Positions 14,708 to 21,948 of a stretch of DNA of 21,948 nucleotides are shown piece after piece. The DNA comes from a virus, in the IMG/VR virus record IMGVR_UViG_3300020178_001083, positions 1 through 21,948 of that record, one strand, 5' to 3'. A program made the translations under genes and the position numbers. The notes beneath the pieces are model-generated. The model was not told the origin of the DNA. It made no database searches and saw only the letters and a program-made list of their open reading frames with translations. Positions within the stretch are counted from its first letter, which is position 1. Every line of letters starts with the position of its first letter.

Positions 14708-14861
14708 GTTGTTTCCTCTTCCATTCCTTGTAGCCTTTCAGCCATTCTTCCTGTGTTGGTGGATTTTTGAACATGTCAAATATCTGTGCTTTAGACATGG
14801 TCGGTTGTTCAAAATCACCCTTCAACACTTTTATCAATTTCTTTTTACTAATTCGTGACAT
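14694..14861 (-). CDS. Small basic protein between gp47 and gp46
   Basis: A 55-aa protein beginning MSRISKKKLIKVLKGDFEQ and ending with a Trp/Lys-rich helix EEWLKGYKEWKRKQLADD. The ATG at 14861 overlaps the end of gp47 by 14 bases and its stop overlaps the gp46 start by 14 bases, so all three frames are translationally coupled. Basic N-terminus, then an acidic/aromatic middle (TMSKAQIFDMFKNPPT). The conserved-looking overlap pattern and lack of any other use for the 140-base gap make it credible. A role as an accessory factor for the gp46/47 nuclease, or as a DNA-binding helper, is a guess from position only. I do not recognise a T4 homologue. Confidence 0.75.
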   Translation of the reverse strand: MSRISKKKLIKVLKGDFEQPTMSKAQIFDMFKNPPTQEEWLKGYKEWKRKQLADD

Positions 14862-15870
14862 CTAGATCGTTGTAAATTGCTGTTAAAACATTCTTGTCGT
14901 ACACTTCCGAGTCCACGCCCTGTAACTGCTTGATGACTATCTGATCAACGCTGTCAAACTTCTGCACTTCGACCAGTGGTTGTTGTGCGTTGTCCACCTG
15001 TTCCGGGATCAGTTGTAGTTCCCTCAGTTGATACTTGTCTATGAATGTTTCCCTCACGAAGTTTGCTTCTTCGTATGAAATTTTTATGTCCAGCGTGACC
15101 CTCACATACATCTTGGGTTTCAGGTACTTGTCTGGATCTTCTAGCAGTTCCGACACTTTTATTGTGATGTACCTTGGCATTTCTGGCCAGTTGATGAACT
15201 TGGGTTCTCCGCCGTATTCCAGTATCATCATGCCACGATCGTCGTCCCAGGCGTCCGCGTAGTTGTGTGGGAAGGCGTTGCCCATGTACGTGACGTTCTT
15301 CATGTACTGTCTCTTGTGGAAGTGTCCTGAGAACACCTTGCCGCAACCTGCGAAATGGTCCGTCTGTATTCCACCCACGTCTGGCATCTCCACCATGGCG
15401 TTCATCTTGAAGTACGGTAGTTCAAAGTGTCCGAACACGTACTTCTGTTTCATCTTTTCGATCTTCTTCCATTCGTCCTGTACCACCCAAGGGATGATTG
15501 CCACGTCATCTTCCACTAACCATTCATTCACTATGTGTATGTTTGGAATGTTACGTATGTACTCCATTGAGTTGATTTCTCTCTTGTCCCTGTAGTACAA
15601 GTCGTGATTGCCCATGATCACGTACACTTTCTCAAACGCCGCACCCAGTCTCTCCATATTTGACACTGTGTAGTTCATGGTGCTGACATTTGTGGCTGAT
15701 CTGTGATGGTGCCAGTCGCCCAGGAATACGCAGGTCTCACATCCGTGCAGTTTTGCCTGTTCAATGAACCATTTGACGAACTCCTCACAGTCATCGTTGT
15801 GTACACGACTGTTGCCTTTGAGGCCAAAATGTATGTCCGTGAAACAGGCTACCTTTTTAAAGAATGCCAT
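14848..15870 (-). CDS. gp47: Recombination endonuclease subunit gp47 (Mre11/SbcD-like)
   Basis: A 340-aa calcineurin-type phosphoesterase. Metal-binding motifs in order: FTDIHFG (10-16; Asp12, His14), GDWHHHR (51-57), GNHD (87-90), GHFE (147-150) and GHFH (182-185). These are the five nuclease motifs of the Mre11/SbcD/gp47 family, which cuts DNA ends using two Mn/Mg ions and acts as a complex with gp46. The C-terminal 130 residues are the less conserved partner-binding part. It starts a few bases after gp55 and is followed by the overlapping 55-aa gene and gp46, the expected T4-like nuclease module. Length matches T4 gp47 (about 339 aa). Confidence 0.96.
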   Translation of the reverse strand: MAFFKKVACFTDIHFGLKGNSRVHNDDCEEFVKWFIEQAKLHGCETCVFLGDWHHHRSATNVSTMNYTVSNMERLGAAFEKVYVIMGNHDLYYRDKREINSMEYIRNIPNIHIVNEWLVEDDVAIIPWVVQDEWKKIEKMKQKYVFGHFELPYFKMNAMVEMPDVGGIQTDHFAGCGKVFSGHFHKRQYMKNVTYMGNAFPHNYADAWDDDRGMMILEYGGEPKFINWPEMPRYITIKVSELLEDPDKYLKPKMYVRVTLDIKISYEEANFVRETFIDKYQLRELQLIPEQVDNAQQPLVEVQKFDSVDQIVIKQLQGVDSEVYDKNVLTAIYNDLDVTN

Positions 15871-15873
15871 TGA

Positions 15874-16857
15874 TTACCACTTCTTCTTAACTGTTGGTTT
15901 GTGATTGGTCATGTCGATCTTGTTCTTGAATTGCACGTCGTCAAAATCATCAGAGTCCAGTTTGCCTTTTTTCTTGAGTGTCTTGTTCAACTTCTTCAAT
16001 GTGGTCTTGTTGACCTCATGCACGTCACCATGTGCGGTCTTCATTCTCTTCTGGTATGACGGCCCTGCAGTCTCGTTCTCGTTCTGTCTCGTGAAACTGG
16101 GCATCATGCCGTTGAACTCCAACAGATCATCCCTGATCGCTTGATTTTTCTTTTCGATGTTCAGTATCCTCGTGAAACTGTTTGTGATTGCCGCCGTGTA
16201 ATATGCGAATGGATTGTCTGACTTTGATTCATCAAACTGTAGTCCGATCTGACTCAACTGCATCAACGCCTGTGATTGCATCTCGTCATTGTAGGTGTAC
16301 CCCCTCCAGTTGGCCCTGGTACCATATCTCTCACACAACTTCATGTACATCATGGCCAGGGTGTTGGTCATCTTGCCGTGATCAACGGAGAAGTGTCCGT
16401 TGCTCATTCCACCCACCCAGTGTGATTTGCCCACGCACACCAGTTTGCCTTTTTTGTCAAACTTGTAGTGTTGGAACGGGGGGAAGTTCACCTTGCTGTG
16501 ATGGTCCGCCGTGGTCTTGGGATTTCGTTTCCTCTCGTCGTCCATGGGCACGTGGTCAAACATCATGACCCTGAACACCAGATCCGTCTTGTCTATCTTC
16601 CTTGGACTCACAGTGTAGTCCGCTAGTTTTATCTTCTTGAGTCCGGCCGCCTTGGCCTCTTCCCACGCTTCCTGTGTCAGTCGCTTGGCCTTGGCCTTAC
16701 GTGCCTGTGCCACCGCACTGGCGTTGACCTTCTTTAGGTTGGGCACTATTAAGTCATACTGTGCGTCCTCGGGCGTCACGTACGAGCAGTAGGTGTTCTT
16801 GCTGGCGTGTATCTGTGCCAGCAGATCTCGGTTGTTTAGGTACTTGACTCTCTTCAT
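15874..16857 (-). CDS. gp55: Late-transcription sigma factor gp55 with a large internal insertion
   Basis: A 327-aa protein; T4 gp55 is 185 aa. The first 18 residues (VKYLNNRDLLAQI) align with the T4 N-terminus (YNYVNNKELLQAI). Residues about 163-245, with MMYMKLCERY, NWRGYTYNDEM, LQFDESKSDNPFAYYTAAITNSF and IEKKNQAIRDDLL, align with the T4 core that binds core RNA polymerase and reads the late promoter. Between them lie about 130 residues not in T4 gp55, basic in the first half and with the block GKLVCVGKSHWVGGMSNGH (137-155). The C-terminus is Lys-rich (TLKKLNKTLKKKGK, TVKKKW). gp55 recruits the host polymerase to TATAAATA promoters, which are present at 6996, 7029 and 16948. A Shine-Dalgarno AAAGGA precedes the ATG. 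Confidence 0.92.
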   Translation of the reverse strand: MKRVKYLNNRDLLAQIHASKNTYCSYVTPEDAQYDLIVPNLKKVNASAVAQARKAKAKRLTQEAWEEAKAAGLKKIKLADYTVSPRKIDKTDLVFRVMMFDHVPMDDERKRNPKTTADHHSKVNFPPFQHYKFDKKGKLVCVGKSHWVGGMSNGHFSVDHGKMTNTLAMMYMKLCERYGTRANWRGYTYNDEMQSQALMQLSQIGLQFDESKSDNPFAYYTAAITNSFTRILNIEKKNQAIRDDLLEFNGMMPSFTRQNENETAGPSYQKRMKTAHGDVHEVNKTTLKKLNKTLKKKGKLDSDDFDDVQFKNKIDMTNHKPTVKKKW

Positions 16858-16947
16858 AATTCCTTTACTTTATATTGTTGAGATTGACCACAAACAGGTC
16901 TGTTGAATCGTGCCGTATGGTGAATTAAGTGCGCCTAAAATAATGCC

Positions 16948-16955
16948 TATAAATA
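16948..16955 (+). promoter_or_regulatory. T4-type late promoter for the baseplate operon
   Basis: A perfect TATAAATA (context CCTATAAATATAG) in the 141-base gap between divergent gp55 and gp48. Predicted start near 16962, giving a leader of about 37 bases with AAGGAAA 12 bases before the gp48 ATG. The leader length matches that of the gp26-like gene's late promoter. Confidence 0.88.
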
Positions 16956-16998
16956 TAGTTAAAGTATACGAAATTTTACAAAGGAAAGCAACCATATA

Positions 16999-17808
16999 AT
17001 GGCATTCGGAGACATAGGCAAGATAGTCAAGAACGTGGGAGGGGGCATATTCAACAGGACCCTGGGCAGGCTCACGGGTGCTGGTATTTCCACGGATTCC
17101 AGGATCGTCAACGCCAGGGCCAAATGGTCCGGACGTTCGGACAAGACCGACTGGCGTGTGAGACTACAGATACCAAACGGCGCAGACGCGGTCTACGACT
17201 CCATACTGGCCAACAACGAATTAATGGCGCCATTGGTGCCTTCACGTGGCATATTCTGGCCATTGACACCAGCGGTGGTGATACAGCATTCGGCCAACTA
17301 CAATCCATTATCGCAGACACACAGCAACTACCCATTCCAGGCTTACCAGAACTCACAGGTGGACTCCATGAACATAATCGGAGAGTTCCCCGTGCAGAAT
17401 TCAGATGACGCCAAGCACTGGGTGGCGACCGTGAACTTCCTGAGGACCATAACCAAGATGTACTTCGGCAAGGAACAGGCATTGAAAGGCAATCCACCAC
17501 CGATCATGCACATGTCAGGTTACGGTGACCACATGTTCCAGAAAGTGCCGGTGATAGTGAACACGTTCAACGTGGAGCTCAGACCGGGCATAGACTACAT
17601 TTCAACAAAACAATCAGAAGTTTATAGATCTAATGTACAGGATTTTGACCTTGACTCTGCAGATCAAACCTGGGCACCCACACTGTCAAACATTTCAGTG
17701 TTAGTAACACCGGTGTACAGCAGGGAGTCCATCAAGAATTTCTCACTGTCAGAATTCGCACGTGGCCAGTTGAACGGTAAAGGCACAGACGAGATAGGAT
17801 TCATCTAA
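16999..17808 (+). CDS. gp48: Baseplate tail-tube cap gp48
   Basis: A 269-aa protein of the gp48/gp54 tube-initiator type. The recognisable stretch is GIFWPLTPAVVIQHSANYNPL ... HSNYPFQAYQNSQVDSMNIIGEFPVQN (about 84-132), followed by the helix ATVNFLRTITKMYFG (143-157) and GNPPPIMHMSGYGDHMFQKVPVIVNTFNVEL (163-193). The C-terminal strand pattern APTLSNISVLVTPVYSRESIKNFSL is that of a tail-tube fold. In T4 it sits on the hub and starts polymerisation of the gp19 tube. It is the first gene after a late promoter, with an AAGGAAA ribosome site. The TAA stop overlaps the gp53 ATG (TAATG). Confidence 0.93.
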   Translation: MAFGDIGKIVKNVGGGIFNRTLGRLTGAGISTDSRIVNARAKWSGRSDKTDWRVRLQIPNGADAVYDSILANNELMAPLVPSRGIFWPLTPAVVIQHSANYNPLSQTHSNYPFQAYQNSQVDSMNIIGEFPVQNSDDAKHWVATVNFLRTITKMYFGKEQALKGNPPPIMHMSGYGDHMFQKVPVIVNTFNVELRPGIDYISTKQSEVYRSNVQDFDLDSADQTWAPTLSNISVLVTPVYSRESIKNFSLSEFARGQLNGKGTDEIGFI

Positions 17809-18107
17809 TGGCCAAGTATTCTTCCACATCGCCGTATTTCGCCACACCGCAGAACGAAGTCAACCTAGAGACGTTCGTACCGAGGCCTATAACGGCGGAG
17901 GATGATGACCAGAGTTACACCATAGAGAGGACATACGCATACAGGCCAGACCTGTTGGCCTATGACCTGTACGGCACACCCCGATTATGGTGGGTGTTCG
18001 CACAACGTAATCCAGACCAGATAGAGGACCCCATATACGATTTCAGACCGGGAGTGACCATACAGTTGCCAAAACAGGCCAACGTCAATGCAGACCTAGG
18101 AATATAA
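17808..18107 (+). CDS. gp53: Baseplate wedge subunit gp53
   Basis: A 99-aa protein. The block YRPDLLAYDLYGTPRLWWVFAQRNPDQIEDPIYDFRPGVTIQLP (46-89) is the conserved LysM-like wedge motif of phage gp53 proteins, which join the wedge to the hub at the end of baseplate assembly. It is shorter than T4 gp53 (about 196 aa), as is usual for the marine type. Translation is coupled to gp48 through the TAATG overlap, and the next gene begins one base after its stop. Confidence 0.92.
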   Translation: MAKYSSTSPYFATPQNEVNLETFVPRPITAEDDDQSYTIERTYAYRPDLLAYDLYGTPRLWWVFAQRNPDQIEDPIYDFRPGVTIQLPKQANVNADLGI

Positions 18108-18108
18108 A

Positions 18109-20280
18109 ATGGCATCCAGCAATAAGGAAATCAATCCATTACACAATGTCGCGACGTACAACACCATCTTCACGCTGAGCGGACTGAGGGAAACAGAGAT
18201 AAGGGATCATAGTTTCCTCACCAACTCGCCCCATGACATCATAGCACGTACCGGCGGGATCGGAAACGCCAACGTCAGCAGTGGTGGGGATCCATTTGCC
18301 GGCACAGGTGGTACCAATGCAGACGACAAGATAGTCAGGGACGCCTACAAGGACTTTACAGGCAAGTACCAGGACAGCATCAGTATACTGAAGAGAAGCC
18401 ATGACATGTTCATAGAGAACGTGAACATAACATCCACGGTAGGACCCAACAACGAGAGAAATCTCGCCAACTTCACCAAGATGGAGTTTGAAATACACGA
18501 ACCATTCGGCATCACGCTGATAGAAAAGATCAGGGCCGCCACGGCACTGAACGGGTTCCAGGATTACCAGGACGCACCCCTGCTGTTGACCATAGACTTC
18601 AAAGGGTTCGACGAACACGGGAGACCACTCGCTTTCAACATCAAAGATGCCGGTGGACTTCGCAGGAGGATACCTATCTTGATAGCCCGTGTGGATTTTG
18701 ACGTCAACGAGGGAGGTGCCAAGTACAACGTGGTGGCCGTGCCATACACGGACATAGCGTTCGATGACAGGTTCAAGTTCCCTAGGACAGATCTACCGGT
18801 CGCGACCAATAACGCCCTAGCATGGACGCTCAAGGTACAGGAACAGTTAGACACACAGATGCAACAAGAGATCGATGAGAAGAAACGAGAATTCAAGGAC
18901 GAATACGTTTTCAAGATAGATCCAGAGGTGATCAAGAACGGAGGGGTGTATCAGTCCGAAGCAGATTCCATAAACACTACCTCCCAGGTGGAGGATTATG
19001 CCGCCGGTCCTTTTTCGTATTTCGCCAACAGCGATGCCAAGCAGTTCAAGAGCTATGCCAAGGCCACCAGTTTCACCAGCCTCACGAAATTCTTCGAGGA
19101 CGCGGTTAGGCAGTCCTTTGGATACATCAGCCTGGTACAAAACTTCTGGGAAGGTTACCTGCAGAGCCTGGGTTACACAGTGTCGGCCGAGACCCCCGAT
19201 TCCATAAAGCAGGTTCTACGTAGCAAGGAATTCGCCAACAAGATAGCCTCTGATCCGTACATACCATGGTTCAAGATCAAGTCCACGGTGCAGACCGACA
19301 CCACGAGGTTTGACAACATCACCAAGATGCATCCAAAGAAAATCATCTATCGAGCCGTTCCCTACAGGATACACGTGCTGAAACTGATGGGGGCCGGCAT
19401 GAGCGTGAAGGCGGACTGGAGCAAGTACGTGAGAAAAGAATACAATTACCTCTACACCGGTGACAACCTAGATGTCCAAGGTTTGAGGATCAACTACAAG
19501 ACAGCCTATTACATGCGTAATGTGAGGGAGGCCAAGAGCACCACGGAGACCGGTGTGCTACAGGACATCAAACAGACCATACTAGAGGCATTCGGACAGG
19601 AGAAGGATCCCGAGCCCACACTGCCTTTGCGACAGTACCCTTCTATACTCAAGGGCAGGAGCACCACGGAGACAACTAATCTCGAGAACCTCAAATCCCA
19701 GGAGTTCTATGATTACCTCACAAACCCTGAAGCGGACATGATGAAGATCGAGTTGGACATACTGGGCGATCCCGCCTACATCTGCCAGGACGTTTACATG
19801 CCGGTCACAGATGCGCAGGATGACAAGATCTTTGGTAACAAGGGAGAAGTTTTTGATCAGCAGAATCACAGTTTCAACGCAGACCAGTTCATGCCATGCA
19901 TTAACCTAAGATACAGGTTACCAGATGACATAGATGAAAGGCAAGGCACAATGTTCAGTGGCAAGAAACTGTTCAGGGACGAGAATCTATTTTTCAGCGG
20001 GGTGTACCAGGTGGTCAAGATAGACAGCAGGATGGACCAAGGGCAGTTCCTACAAACACTCACATGCGTGAGACTGAACAACCAATCAGGAGAAGCCTTG
20101 CCAATAGATCTTGTTAATTCTGCTCGAAGAGGAACGGACCTCCTATCTGAGGAAGCAGGCACAAACGCCATCAACGGCACCAGGACAAGACAAAAAATAC
20201 AAGAGAATATCAAGACCAAGGCAACCACAGAAATCAACAAGGTAATTAAAAAAACAAATCTTAGGGGAATGAACAGGTAA
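18109..20280 (+). CDS. Large baseplate protein, candidate central hub (gp27-equivalent)
   Basis: A 723-aa protein between gp53 and gp5, the position where a hub protein that carries the gp5 spike is expected. The N-terminal third (about 90-265) has strand-rich segments such as FTKMEFEIHEPFGITLIEKIRAA and LLLTIDFKGFDEHG, with RIPILIARVDFDVNEGGAKYNVVAVPY, resembling the tube-like domains of hub proteins (T4 gp27, Mu gp44). The C-terminal part contains MMKIELDILGDPAYI, NLRYRLPDDI and LFFSGVYQVVKIDSRMDQGQFLQTLTCVRL (about 545-675), a pattern typical of the hub end that contacts the spike. The middle (265-500) has no motif I recognise. It is nearly twice the size of T4 gp27 (391 aa), so an extra domain is present. 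TAATG couples it to gp5. Confidence 0.7.
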   Translation: MASSNKEINPLHNVATYNTIFTLSGLRETEIRDHSFLTNSPHDIIARTGGIGNANVSSGGDPFAGTGGTNADDKIVRDAYKDFTGKYQDSISILKRSHDMFIENVNITSTVGPNNERNLANFTKMEFEIHEPFGITLIEKIRAATALNGFQDYQDAPLLLTIDFKGFDEHGRPLAFNIKDAGGLRRRIPILIARVDFDVNEGGAKYNVVAVPYTDIAFDDRFKFPRTDLPVATNNALAWTLKVQEQLDTQMQQEIDEKKREFKDEYVFKIDPEVIKNGGVYQSEADSINTTSQVEDYAAGPFSYFANSDAKQFKSYAKATSFTSLTKFFEDAVRQSFGYISLVQNFWEGYLQSLGYTVSAETPDSIKQVLRSKEFANKIASDPYIPWFKIKSTVQTDTTRFDNITKMHPKKIIYRAVPYRIHVLKLMGAGMSVKADWSKYVRKEYNYLYTGDNLDVQGLRINYKTAYYMRNVREAKSTTETGVLQDIKQTILEAFGQEKDPEPTLPLRQYPSILKGRSTTETTNLENLKSQEFYDYLTNPEADMMKIELDILGDPAYICQDVYMPVTDAQDDKIFGNKGEVFDQQNHSFNADQFMPCINLRYRLPDDIDERQGTMFSGKKLFRDENLFFSGVYQVVKIDSRMDQGQFLQTLTCVRLNNQSGEALPIDLVNSARRGTDLLSEEAGTNAINGTRTRQKIQENIKTKATTEINKVIKKTNLRGMNR

Positions 20281-21758
20281 TGGCATATTTTGATTCTAGG
20301 GGATTCACGGATTCACAGGACAACCAGAAGGATTTCAATGAGAAGTACATTGATAGTGATCCGGGCCCATACATTGCCACGGTCAAGACCACAGCGGACC
20401 CATTGCGCATGGGTAGGTTGGGAGTGAATATTACAGCACTTACTAATACCCTCAATCCAAAACCAAATCAGATCACTTGGTGCCAGTACCTGTCGCCCTT
20501 CTATGGTGTGAAGAGCCTGGGTGCGACATCAAACACAGACCCCTACAGTTTCAAGGACACACAACAATCATACGGAATGTGGGCGGTGCCACCCGACATA
20601 GACACCACAGTGTTGGTGATCTTCGCCAAGGGTGACAACCTGGCGAACTCGGCATTTTGGATGGGTTGTGTACAGGACCCCATGACGAACCAGATGGTAC
20701 CGGGAAATGGTGCCACAGATAAAACACGAGTGGCCGCGGACGGTACGGATTTCTCACAGAACAAGCAACAAATTTACGGAACAGACGTATTACCGGCCGG
20801 TGAGAAAAATCGTAAATTATTTGACGCAGGTGAAACTGTCTCTAGTGCCAGCAAATGGAATTATCCCATCAACGATATCTTAGCAAATCAGATGACTTCC
20901 CAAGGACTGATACAGGATCAGGTCAGGGGAACCACATCATCGTCAGCACGTAGGGAATCTCCCAGCCAAGTTTTTGGATGGAACACACCGGGCAGAATCA
21001 GAGCAGACAGTAGGACAAAAAATATAGGACTAGACGGTGCACCGGTGAGGGTAGACAGGGAGACCGGACACAGTTTCGTGATGGATGATGGTGCTGAAGA
21101 TGGCACGAACCAACTCACAAGATTACGTACAGCCTCCGGACACCAACTCCTGATGCACGATACAGAGGGAGTGGTCTATCTAGCCAACGGTTCAGGCAAA
21201 GCATGGATAGAGATGGACAAGAATGGAAAGATCAGCATATATTCCGACAAGGGCATAGACATACGGGCAGAGGGAGATTTCAATCTACACGCAGATGATA
21301 ATATTAACTTCCATGCAGGAAAAAAAATTAAATTTACCGCTGAAGAGAATGTAGTGCTAAACGCTGAGAAATATGTGTACGTGATGGGAGAGTCTGGAAT
21401 ATTGAACGCATCTCAGAAAGGCAGTGTTAGACATTTTGCCAGGGACGGCATTACTTCCCACAGCAAAGGCATACAGTTCCATAGTGCGGACGGGAGGATT
21501 GATTTAGCGAGTGGCAGTCAAGTTCATTTGAACTCTGTTGGTCCAAGAGCTGTTATGGGACCTGGTTGGTTGAAGCCAACAAGCGTCAAAGTAGGAATAA
21601 AGGAAACAAAAAAACAAGATGTGATCGCACAACAACCTATGGTAAATGGCAAAGTCAACTACGAGAAAGTAAAAGTTAAAACCACTGTCGAAGGCTTTGT
21701 GACACACGAGCCTTACACAAGACCAGCGGGCGGCAGAGACAAGGACGATAGAGCATAG
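20280..21758 (+). CDS. gp5: Baseplate spike protein gp5, lysozyme domain not visible
   Basis: A 492-aa VgrG-like spike. Residues about 30-150 form the OB-fold (GPYIATVKTTADPLRMGRLGVNI, WAVPPDIDTTVLVIFAKGD, FWMGCVQDP). A linker of about 110 residues follows (150-260). From 265 to about 430 come short repeated strands, with GHQLLMHDTEGVVYLANGSG, ISIYSDKGIDIRAEG, FNLHADDNINFHAGKKI and VVLNAEKYVYVMG, the triple-stranded beta-helix of the membrane-piercing needle. T4 gp5 has a lysozyme domain between OB-fold and helix. No lysozyme motif is seen here and the linker is too short for one. The C-terminus (460-492) ends TTVEGFVTHEPYTRPAGG, a tail typical of marine versions, where a separate tip protein may dock. 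Confidence 0.9.
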   Translation: MAYFDSRGFTDSQDNQKDFNEKYIDSDPGPYIATVKTTADPLRMGRLGVNITALTNTLNPKPNQITWCQYLSPFYGVKSLGATSNTDPYSFKDTQQSYGMWAVPPDIDTTVLVIFAKGDNLANSAFWMGCVQDPMTNQMVPGNGATDKTRVAADGTDFSQNKQQIYGTDVLPAGEKNRKLFDAGETVSSASKWNYPINDILANQMTSQGLIQDQVRGTTSSSARRESPSQVFGWNTPGRIRADSRTKNIGLDGAPVRVDRETGHSFVMDDGAEDGTNQLTRLRTASGHQLLMHDTEGVVYLANGSGKAWIEMDKNGKISIYSDKGIDIRAEGDFNLHADDNINFHAGKKIKFTAEENVVLNAEKYVYVMGESGILNASQKGSVRHFARDGITSHSKGIQFHSADGRIDLASGSQVHLNSVGPRAVMGPGWLKPTSVKVGIKETKKQDVIAQQPMVNGKVNYEKVKVKTTVEGFVTHEPYTRPAGGRDKDDRA

Positions 21759-21772
21759 AGTAAATAAAGCAT

Positions 21773-21948
21773 ATGGCATACGGAGATTCAGGATCAGGAG
21801 ACCTATCAAACAAAACGGTGACCTTCAAGGGTTTCAGTTCACGTGCGGACAAACAGAACTTCAAACTGTATGACTTCGAGGTGGCCAAGCAGGACCTGAT
21901 CAACAGGTTATCGGTGCGTAAGGGGGAGAGGGTCGAGAACCCGGAGTT
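21773..21948 (+). CDS. gp25: Baseplate wedge subunit gp25 (cut by right edge)
   Basis: The first 58 codons of a gp25-type protein are present, starting at the ATG at 21773, 14 bases after the gp5 stop. It begins MAYGDSGSGDLSNKTVTFKGF and continues with YDFEVAKQDLINRLSVRKGERVENPE (33-58), where the KQDL..RL..RKGERV.NP motif is the recognised gp25/lysozyme-like wedge signature. T4 gp25 initiates sheath assembly through contacts with gp18. The C-terminal part lies outside the window. No strong ribosome site is visible; it probably relies on read-through from gp5. Confidence 0.88.
   Translation, partial: MAYGDSGSGDLSNKTVTFKGFSSRADKQNFKLYDFEVAKQDLINRLSVRKGERVENPE

Overview
The window is part of the genome of a T4-like contractile-tailed phage, most likely a marine one. 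The evidence is a set of recognisable T4 core homologues. These are the prohead scaffold/protease/portal genes (gp22, gp21, gp20), the baseplate genes (a gp26-like protein, gp48, gp53, a gp5 spike, the start of gp25), the recombination nuclease pair gp46/gp47 and the late sigma factor gp55. The host cannot be read from the sequence. The protein style (small tightly packed genes, gp48-gp53-hub-gp5-gp25 order, gp5 without a visible lysozyme) resembles T4-like phages of marine bacteria such as cyanobacteria or SAR11.

Layout. 1-6965, minus strand: head-assembly operon read right to left, tape measure-like protein, portal gp20, an 80-aa protein, a Rossmann/sialyltransferase-like protein, a very acidic core protein, gp21 protease, and gp22 scaffold cut by the left edge. 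6966-7046: intergenic gap with two facing T4-type late promoters. 7047-8495, plus: gp26-like baseplate protein, a 73-aa protein and a coiled-coil protein. 8496-8982: about 490 bases with no convincing gene but several hairpins and an imperfect direct repeat. 8983-10820, plus: GIY-YIG nuclease and two AT-rich genes of accessory type, closed by a bidirectional terminator. 10880-12922, minus: a histone H1-like small basic protein with its own sigma70-type promoter, a beta-rich hypothetical, and a radical SAM protein. 12932-16857, minus: gp46, an uncatalogued 55-aa protein, gp47 and gp55, a DNA metabolism/late transcription operon with overlapping reading frames. 16858-16998: divergent gap with a late promoter. 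16999-21948, plus: baseplate operon gp48, gp53, large hub candidate, gp5 and gp25 (cut by the right edge), with two TAATG stop/start overlaps.

How it works together. gp46/47 process DNA ends for recombination-dependent replication. gp55 directs the host RNA polymerase to TATAAATA late promoters, three of which are visible here in front of the structural operons. gp22, the acidic core protein and gp21 build and mature the prohead on the gp20 portal. The tape measure and hub/baseplate genes build the tail. The stretch from about 8500 to 12920 is an accessory island (non-coding structured DNA, mobile-type nuclease, glycosyltransferase-like and radical SAM genes). Its AT-rich core from 9398 contrasts with the much more GC-rich baseplate operon.
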